Shown here piece after piece: positions 23,217-27,944 of a DNA stretch of 27,944 nucleotides. The first letter of the stretch is position 1. Each line of letters starts with the position of its first letter. The position numbers and the translations under genes were made by a program. The stretch comes from Streptomyces rubellomurinus (GTDB lineage Bacteria; Actinomycetota; Actinomycetes; Streptomycetales; Streptomycetaceae). The stretch spans positions 1-27,944 of the forward strand of contig NZ_JZKH01000093.1 in assembly GCF_000961885.1 (NCBI RefSeq), in the 5' to 3' direction. A model generated the notes under the pieces. The model saw only the letters and a list, made by a program, of their open reading frames with translations, was not told where the DNA came from and made no database searches.

Positions 23217-24814
23217 GCCTGCTGACCACCCTCGCCCGGCTGCAGGCCGTCCGCAGCGGGCGGGCCGAGCCGCTGGCCACCGTCCGGCACCGGCACCTGT
23301 CGGACCGCCCGATGGTGCTGGTCCCGCTGACCGCGGCCGGTGAGTCCGGCGCCCCGCTCGCCGTCATGCTGGGCACCGACCGGGACGCCCCCCGGCTGCA
23401 CCTGGTGCCGCAGCCGCTCAACCGCACCCTGCGGTTCGACTTCCTGGCCGAGCTGGCCGCCGACCTGCTGCCCTACCTGGAGTCCTTCGCCGGCGACGTG
23501 GAGCAGATCGAGGGCTCCGAGAAGGACCCGGAGACCGGCGAGAAGACCCAGGTGTTCCGCGAGCTGTGCGCCGACGCGCCGCAGCTGATCGTGCCGAACG
23601 GCGCGGGCGTGCGGCACCTCGCGCTGATCGGCCGCTCGACCCGGTTCCGCCGCACCGTCGAGGACGAGGAGCCGGGCCCGTACCCGGCGCCGGCCCGGGT
23701 GCCGCTGCTCGGCCGCTGGCTGACCCACCTCACCGACCGCGCCCAGGTGCCCGGCTCCAGCCTGCTGCTGCCGATGACCGGCCTGCTCGCCCGGCACTGG
23801 GCCACCGGCCAGAGCCACCTGGAGGACCAGCACCTGGCCGCGCTGCTGGCCTGGCACGCCCCGCCGCCCGGGCTGACCGGCGCGCAGGCGGCCGAGCGGG
23901 CCGAGTCCGCCCGGGACGGGCAGGGGCAGCTGCTGCACCCGCCGGCCGGGCCGGCCACCGACCCGCGCTTCGACGAGTTCGTGCTCGCGCCCGCGATCGC
24001 CCGCTACGACGCGGCGGTCGCCGCACTGCAGCACAGCGCCGAACAGCGGGACGAGGCCGCCGCCGAGCGGGCCCGCACGGCCGTCAAGGACGCGGTCGGG
24101 CAGCTGGAGCAGGTGCTCGCGGCCGTCCTGCTGCCCACCTGGCGGGACGTCTGGCACGGCCTGGACCTGCTGCGCGCCCTCCCGCCGGCCGGCCATCTGG
24201 AGGAGCGCTGGACCGGCGACCGTTGGTCCTACACCGGCCACCGGGACCGTCTGGCGGCCGGCGAGCCGCCGCAGCCCCGGCAGGACGACGCCGTCACCGC
24301 CGCCCGCAAGCTCGCCCAGCGCGAGCGCGAGCAGACCCGGCTGGACGTCCAGGAGGCCCTGGACGACCCGCTGGCGATGGCCGAGCACCGGCTGGCCGGC
24401 GAGGCGTTCGCGGGCGTGGTGACCGAGGTGGTGCCGGACTACGACACCACCGGCCGCTCCCCCAAGCCCCGCCCGCTGGTCACCCTGCGCACCGCCGACC
24501 GCCCGCACGCCGACCTCGGCCGGGAGGCGCACCGCGTACACGGGCCCTCCGCGCAGAAGGCCGAGATCGTCGCCGTCGACCCGGCCGAGGGGACCGTCAC
24601 CCTGCGGGTGCTGTCCGGCATGGGCCGCAGGAAGGAGCCCGAGCCGGGCAGCCTGCCCGAGCCCGGCGAGTCGGTCACCTTCACCCTGTTCGAGCTGACG
24701 GCCCGCCAGTCCGCGCCGCTGCCCGAGCCGGACGACACCCCGTGGACGCACGGCGGCCCGCCCGGCGGCGCGCCCGTGCCCGCCGTCCCGTCCGCCTCCG
24801 AGGAGTGGGAGTGA
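23213..24814 (+). CDS. Uncharacterised middle protein of the nuclease-helicase operon
   Basis: 533 residues, no family recognised. The N-terminal part (LARLQAVRSGRAEPLATVRHRHLSDRPMVLVPL...) is mixed alpha/beta, with a conserved-looking segment APLAVMLGTDRDAPRLHLVPQPLNRTLRF. The centre is helical and Ala/Arg/Glu-rich. Residues about 400-500 (FAGVVTEVVPDY, RPLVTLRTADRP, QKAEIVAVDPAEGTVTLRVLSGMG, GESVTFTLFEL) look like a small beta-barrel, the kind inserted as domain 1B in UPF1/Dna2-type helicases but absent from the short N-terminus of the helicase next door. It may therefore be the accessory or nucleic-acid-binding part of a split enzyme (inference). ATG 23213 restores the ATGA overlap with the upstream micro-ORF. 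The stop shares one base with the helicase start (TGATG). Confidence 0.8.
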   Translation: MSLLTTLARLQAVRSGRAEPLATVRHRHLSDRPMVLVPLTAAGESGAPLAVMLGTDRDAPRLHLVPQPLNRTLRFDFLAELAADLLPYLESFAGDVEQIEGSEKDPETGEKTQVFRELCADAPQLIVPNGAGVRHLALIGRSTRFRRTVEDEEPGPYPAPARVPLLGRWLTHLTDRAQVPGSSLLLPMTGLLARHWATGQSHLEDQHLAALLAWHAPPPGLTGAQAAERAESARDGQGQLLHPPAGPATDPRFDEFVLAPAIARYDAAVAALQHSAEQRDEAAAERARTAVKDAVGQLEQVLAAVLLPTWRDVWHGLDLLRALPPAGHLEERWTGDRWSYTGHRDRLAAGEPPQPRQDDAVTAARKLAQREREQTRLDVQEALDDPLAMAEHRLAGEAFAGVVTEVVPDYDTTGRSPKPRPLVTLRTADRPHADLGREAHRVHGPSAQKAEIVAVDPAEGTVTLRVLSGMGRRKEPEPGSLPEPGESVTFTLFELTARQSAPLPEPDDTPWTHGGPPGGAPVPAVPSASEEWE

Positions 24815-26175
24815 TGACCGAATCGATCAGCGGGCAGCACCCGGGCGCGGCCGCCGACGCCGCTGTGGCCCGGATCCTGGCGGCCACCGTCCGCCCGCCG
24901 GCCGGCGCCCCGCGCGGCGTGGTGGTGGACTCCCCGCCCGGCGCGGGCAAGTCCACCCTGGTGGTGCGGGCCGCCCGCGAGCTGGTGGCGGCCGGCGAGC
25001 GGCTGATGATCGTCGCCCAGACGAACGGCCAGGTGGACGACTTGGTCGGCCGACTGGCCGAGAAGGCGCCGGAGTTGACGATCGGCCGGCTGCACGCGGC
25101 GGACTCCCGGCCGGGCCCGGAGGTGCTGGCGCACGCCAACGTGACGCCCTCCGACAAGGTCGCCGACCTGGTCGAGCACGACGTGGTGATCTCCACCTCG
25201 GCCAAGTGGCAGTGGGTGCGGGCCGAGGCGCCGTGGCGGCACGCGATCGTCGACGAGGCGTACCAGATGCGCTCGGACGCGCTGCTCGCCGTGGCCCGGC
25301 TGTTCGAGCGGGCGCTGTTCGTCGGCGACCCGGGCCAGCTGGACCCGTTCACCGTGGTCGGCACCGAGCAGTGGGCCGGCCTGTCGTACGACCCGTCCGG
25401 CAGCGCGGTGGTCACGCTGCTGGCGCACAACCCGCAGATCGAGCCGCACCGGCTGCCGGTCTCCTGGCGGCTGCCCGCCAGCGCGGCGCCGCTGATCTCG
25501 CGGGCGTTCTACCCGTACACGCCGTTCCGCTCGGGCACCGGCCCGGACGACCGCCGGCTGGCCGTCGCCGTCCGCCCGGACGGCTCGGCGCTGGACGCGG
25601 TGATCGACCGGGCCGCCGAGCACGGCTGGGCACTGCTGGAACTGCCCGCCCGGCACACCGTGCGGACCGACCCGCAGGCGGTGGCGGCCGTCGCGGCCAC
25701 CGTCCGCCGGCTGCTGGAGCGCGGGCTGACCGCCCACTCCGAGCAGGGCGAGGGCCCGCTCACCGCGGACCGGATCGCGGTCGGCACCGCCCACCGGGAC
25801 CAGGCGGCGGCCGTCCGCGCCGCGCTGGTGGCGGTGGGCGTCCCGGTGGACGGCGCGGCCGGGCCGGCCGTCACGGTGGACACCGCCAACCGGCTGCAGG
25901 GCCGCGAGTACGACGTCACCGTGGTGCTGCACCCGCTCTCCGGCCGCCCCGACGCGACCGCCTTCCACCTGGAGACCGGCCGGCTGTGCGTGCTCGCCTC
26001 CCGGCACCGGCACGCCTGCATCGTGGTGGCCCGGGCCGGGATCGCCGAGCTGCTGGACGAGCACCCGGCCACCGAGCCGGTGCAGCTGGGCGTCCCGGTG
26101 GCCTTCCCGGACGGCTGGGAGGCCAACCACCAGGTGCTCCAGCACCTGAGCGGCCACCGGGTCCACCTGCGCTGA
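24814..26175 (+). CDS. Superfamily 1 (UPF1/Dna2-like) helicase
   Basis: 453 residues with a full set of SF1 motifs: Walker A SPPGAGKST (Lys46), motif Ia IVAQTNGQVDDLV, ISTSAKW, Walker B IVDEAYQM (Asp147-Glu148), motif III VGDPGQLDPF, motif IV region LPVSWRLP, motif V TVDTANRLQGREYDVTVV and motif VI CVLASRHRHACIVV. The DEAY form and the arrangement fit the SF1B UPF1/Dna2 group. Walker A comes unusually early and there is no 1B barrel in this chain, which suggests the missing part is supplied by the preceding protein. It is the third gene of a tightly coupled operon with a nuclease. The end is only 3 bp from the convergent gene's stop. Confidence 0.9.
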   Translation: MTESISGQHPGAAADAAVARILAATVRPPAGAPRGVVVDSPPGAGKSTLVVRAARELVAAGERLMIVAQTNGQVDDLVGRLAEKAPELTIGRLHAADSRPGPEVLAHANVTPSDKVADLVEHDVVISTSAKWQWVRAEAPWRHAIVDEAYQMRSDALLAVARLFERALFVGDPGQLDPFTVVGTEQWAGLSYDPSGSAVVTLLAHNPQIEPHRLPVSWRLPASAAPLISRAFYPYTPFRSGTGPDDRRLAVAVRPDGSALDAVIDRAAEHGWALLELPARHTVRTDPQAVAAVAATVRRLLERGLTAHSEQGEGPLTADRIAVGTAHRDQAAAVRAALVAVGVPVDGAAGPAVTVDTANRLQGREYDVTVVLHPLSGRPDATAFHLETGRLCVLASRHRHACIVVARAGIAELLDEHPATEPVQLGVPVAFPDGWEANHQVLQHLSGHRVHLR

Positions 26176-26178
26176 GGG

Positions 26179-26496
26179 TCAGTCCTCCGTCTCGCACACG
26201 GCGAAGGCGACCACCGAGCCGTGCTCGGCCTGGGCGCTCCACCCGGTGGCGTCGGTGGTCGGCCCGCTGGCGCGGACCGGGCCGGCGGCGTCGGGCTGGA
26301 GCCGGTAGCCGCCGCCGGTCAGGTGGGTGCCGAGCGGGCAGGTGGCGGTGGAGACGCCGCCCGGGCTGCTCGGCGGCCCGCTGACCACCTTCGCGGTCTC
26401 GGCGGCGGCCGCCGCCGGGGCTCCGGCGAGCAGCAGGGCCGACGGCAGGGCGAGGGCGGGCAGGACGAGGACGGGCAGGGCCTTGAGCAGACGCAT
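26179..26496 (-). CDS. Small secreted protein
   Basis: 105 residues with a clear signal peptide: MRLLKALP, a hydrophobic core VLVLPALALPSALLLAGAPA, and a likely cleavage after AAAA before ETAK. The mature part of ~70 residues has ATCPLGTHLTGGGYRL and ends VVAFAVCETED; its two cysteines probably form a disulphide. The C-P-x-G-T-x-L-T-G-G-G pattern recurs in small secreted Streptomyces proteins without known function. ATG 26496 has GGGAG 7 nt upstream. The stop lies 3 bp from the convergent helicase stop. Confidence 0.85.
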   Translation of the reverse strand: MRLLKALPVLVLPALALPSALLLAGAPAAAAAETAKVVSGPPSSPGGVSTATCPLGTHLTGGGYRLQPDAAGPVRASGPTTDATGWSAQAEHGSVVAFAVCETED

Positions 26497-26641
26497 GCAT
26501 GGCTCCCGGTGCGGTGGACGGCGCGGACACCCGGGACAACCGGTTCGCGTGCGATCCGGATGCGCGGCGCCCGGAGCGACGGACCGGCGCGCTCCGGGAA
26601 GTCCGGCGCGCGGCCCGGGAATAGCGCCCGCACGCGCACCG

Positions 26642-26671
26642 TTCCGCTACCGGCCGTCTCCGCGAGACAAT
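26642..26671 (+). promoter_or_regulatory. Weak promoter candidate for the 26749 gene
   Basis: TTCCGC (26642-26647) and GACAAT (26666-26671) with 18-bp spacing, about 80 bp before ATG 26749. Only a loose match to sigma-70-type promoters. Confidence 0.25.
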
Positions 26672-26748
26672 GGACGACGGCCACGACCGGGCGGGCCGGC
26701 CCGGAACCCCCCGCCCACCCCACCCTCAGACCCCGGAGGTGTCCGTCC

Positions 26749-27105
26749 ATGCCCGACTCCCGTGCAGAGTCGACCGAGCCCACCAGGCGCCTGCGCCCCG
26801 CGGAGCTGCGGTTCGAGCCGCAGGCTGCCGAGGCCGAGCCGGAACGATTCTTCGACCTGGAGTCGATCGAGGACCCGGCCGAGCTGCTGCGCCGCTCCAC
26901 CGAGTTGGCGCTGGCCTTCCGGGCGGCCGCCGAGCGGGCCACGGACTTCCAGGCGGTCGCGGCCGCGCAGCTGGCCGACCCTCGCCGCTTCGACGCGCTG
27001 CCGCCCGCCGAGATCGCGCAGCGGGCGGACTGGACGCCCGACTACGCCGCCAAGATGATCGAGTACGGCAGGGGCCTGCTCCAGCCGCGCCGCCACGAGG
27101 ACTGA
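26749..27105 (+). CDS. Hypothetical protein, small helical
   Basis: 118 residues, function not recognised. After a charged N-terminus it is mostly helical: FDLESIEDPAELLRRSTELALAFRAAAERATDFQAVAAAQLADP, then RRFDALPPAEIAQRADWTPDYAAKMIEYGRGLL. The last part looks like a helix-turn-helix (AEIAQRADWTPDYAAKMIEYG), so a DNA-associated role is possible but not shown. ATG 26749 has GGAGG 9 nt upstream. High third-position GC supports coding. About 45 bp before the next gene on the same strand, but a palindrome separates them. Confidence 0.75.
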   Translation: MPDSRAESTEPTRRLRPAELRFEPQAAEAEPERFFDLESIEDPAELLRRSTELALAFRAAAERATDFQAVAAAQLADPRRFDALPPAEIAQRADWTPDYAAKMIEYGRGLLQPRRHED

Positions 27106-27108
27106 CCT

Positions 27109-27122
27109 CTGGCATATGCCAG
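27109..27122. promoter_or_regulatory. Perfect 14-bp palindrome CTGGCATATGCCAG
   Basis: Perfect inverted repeat 29 nt before GTG 27152 and just after the previous gene's stop. Shares TGGCA-WW-TGCCA with the site before the HAD gene at 9014. Likely an operator; regulator unknown. Confidence 0.55.
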
Positions 27123-27151
27123 CGGCGGATGGTACGCGATGACCCGCCGCC

Positions 27152-27769
27152 GTGTCCGGCGAACCGCGCTTTCCGCCCCGCCGGGCCCGCCCGCCGCGCA
27201 GGCTGCTGTGCGTGGACATCTGGACGCACCAGTCGGTGGAGTACGTGACCGTGGCCGGGGAGGCCTGGCTCGCCTCCGCCAGTGAGTACCCGCGCAGCAT
27301 GCGCGCCCTCTGGGAGGACCGCCCGTGGGCGCCTTCGGTGCTGCCCTGCGGGCGCGCCTTCGACGTGATCAGCATGCCGGGCCTGTTCGGCCGCCGGGTG
27401 CTGGACGAGCTGTGGGCCTCCGGCCCCGGCTGCGGCCCGGTGGCGGCCTACCGCGGCCGGACCCTGCTGTTCGTCCAGCCGGGCGCGGCGCCCCGGCTGC
27501 GCCGGCTGCTGGCCTGGGAGGAGTGGGCCAGGGACGTGCCGCCGCTGCTGTGCCACGGCCGGGGCGACACCGTGACGGTGCCGCCGGTCCAGCGGATGGT
27601 GCACGGCCCCGAGTCCCCCGGGCAGGGCTCCGGGCGGTGGATCGTCGCCCCGGAGGAGCGCGAGCCCTGGCTGCCCGGCGCCTCGGTGGTGCTGTGGGCC
27701 TGCGTCCGGGCGGCGCGCGAGGCGGACGCCCCGCCCCTCGCCGACCCGGCCGCGCTGACCATCGGCTGA
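27152..27769 (+). CDS. Hypothetical protein, primase/polymerase-annotated Streptomyces family
   Basis: 205 residues, function not recognised. Order of elements: RLLCVDIWTHQSVEYVTVAGEAW (strand pair), PSVLPCGRAFDVISMPGLFGRRVLDELW (a V/I-rich strand and helix), GPVAAYRGRTLLFVQPGAAPRLRRLL, a loop, then GRWIVAPEEREPWLPGASVVLWACVRAARE. The order 'x-D-V/I-[I/L]-x, helix, GPVA, LLFVxPG, P-x-W-[I/V]-x-P' is shared with the protein at 18448-18960. Members in Streptomyces are sometimes labelled bifunctional DNA primase/polymerase, but no catalytic motif is visible here. GTG 27152 has no good ribosome site; GTG within LLCVDIW is an alternative. Confidence 0.7.
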   Translation: MSGEPRFPPRRARPPRRLLCVDIWTHQSVEYVTVAGEAWLASASEYPRSMRALWEDRPWAPSVLPCGRAFDVISMPGLFGRRVLDELWASGPGCGPVAAYRGRTLLFVQPGAAPRLRRLLAWEEWARDVPPLLCHGRGDTVTVPPVQRMVHGPESPGQGSGRWIVAPEEREPWLPGASVVLWACVRAAREADAPPLADPAALTIG

Positions 27770-27809
27770 GTTGGCCGGGGGGTGAACGGCGGGCGGCCGG
27801 TATTCGATT

Positions 27810-27838
27810 TTGGCCCGGACGCACGGCGCTGCTAGAGT
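27810..27838 (+). promoter_or_regulatory. Promoter of tRNA-Lys
   Basis: TTGGCC (27810-27815), 17-bp spacer, TAGAGT (27833-27838). Good sigma-HrdB-type promoter 16 nt before the tRNA. Confidence 0.7.
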
Positions 27839-27853
27839 CTTCTCTGTCAGCAG

Positions 27854-27927
27854 GCGCCGCTAGCTCAGTTGGTTAGAGCAGCTGACTCTTAATCAGCGGG
27901 TCCGGGGTTCGAGTCCCTGGCGGCGCA
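27854..27927 (+). tRNA. tRNA-Lys (CTT anticodon)
   Basis: Acceptor GCGCCGC/GCGGCGC fully paired, D-arm TAGCTCAGTTGGTTAGAGCA, anticodon stem GCTGA/TCAGC with loop CTCTTAA (anticodon CTT at 27888-27890), T-arm CGGGG-TTCGAGT-CCCTG, discriminator A. CCA is not encoded (CAG follows). Confidence 0.97.
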
Positions 27928-27944
27928 CAGACAGCCGGAAGGCC

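Larger units (their letters stand above)
23059..23218 (+). repeat. Two tandem copies of a short element inserted at an ATGA gene overlap
   Basis: GGCGGGCGCATGAGC occurs at 23059-23073, 23127-23141 and 23204-23218. Between these lie two copies of the same spacer containing CGAAAGGCGCGCGTGGGCG and AATGCCCCTGCCGAGCGAAG. Unit lengths are 68 and 77 bp; the second has 9 extra bases (CAGCGAGCG). The first junction carries the nuclease stop and the last carries the start of the next gene. Each unit is an open frame from ATG to a TGA that overlaps the next ATG. Confidence 0.9.

Noticed and set aside
21842..26175. CRISPR adaptation (Cas4) or a named phage-defence system
   Set aside because: No Cas1/Cas2 and no match I can recall to a named system; the surroundings look like core chromosome. 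Left as an unassigned helicase-nuclease operon.
1..27944. Insertion sequences, integrases or prophage genes
   Set aside because: No transposase, integrase or phage protein seen in any frame; the tRNA ends show no attachment-site duplication within the window.

Overview
The window is very GC-rich, densely packed chromosomal DNA from an actinomycete of the Streptomycetaceae. Three things point there: an accR/accD1/accA1/hmgL/acyl-CoA dehydrogenase block, an adpA-orn pair followed by tRNA-His, and a single TTA (bldA-type) leucine codon in adpA at the position known from Streptomyces. The enlarged adpA and several low-complexity protein extensions would fit Kitasatospora or a divergent Streptomyces, but that is inference.

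Layout. 43-7340: a TetR repressor (AccR-like) divergent from a leucine/short-chain acyl-CoA catabolic operon (carboxylase beta and alpha chains, HMG-CoA lyase, acyl-CoA dehydrogenase), with two operator-like boxes between them. 7448-11159: a universal stress protein with a long disordered N-terminus, a HAD hydrolase with a long Ala/Gly/Pro tail, and a GNAT acetyltransferase. 11582-15005: adpA, the master regulator of development, with large extensions at both ends, overlapping the region of the orn (oligoribonuclease) start, then tRNA-His and a strong terminator. 15108-18298: a hotdog thioesterase, a membrane-anchored low-complexity protein, a GNAT enzyme and a spermidine-synthase-like protein. 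18448-20898: a small hypothetical protein divergent from a TPR regulator-like protein with an internal Tat-like segment. 21011-21667: a histidine phosphatase. 21842-26175: a three-gene operon of a PD-(D/E)XK nuclease with a cysteine cluster, an uncharacterised middle protein and a UPF1/Dna2-like SF1 helicase. 26179-27927: a small secreted protein, two hypothetical proteins and tRNA-Lys.

How the parts work together. The first operon carries leucine-derived carbon through an acyl-CoA dehydrogenase, methylcrotonyl-CoA carboxylase and HMG-CoA lyase to acetyl-CoA and acetoacetate, under a TetR repressor. AdpA and Orn connect developmental control with RNA and cyclic-dinucleotide turnover. The nuclease-middle protein-helicase operon looks like a Dna2-type helicase-nuclease split over three polypeptides. 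It is the best candidate here for an uncharacterised system. Its first two genes are separated by two copies of a short repeat that rebuilds an ATGA stop/start overlap at every junction, so that translational coupling appears to be kept through two 23-26 codon micro-ORFs.
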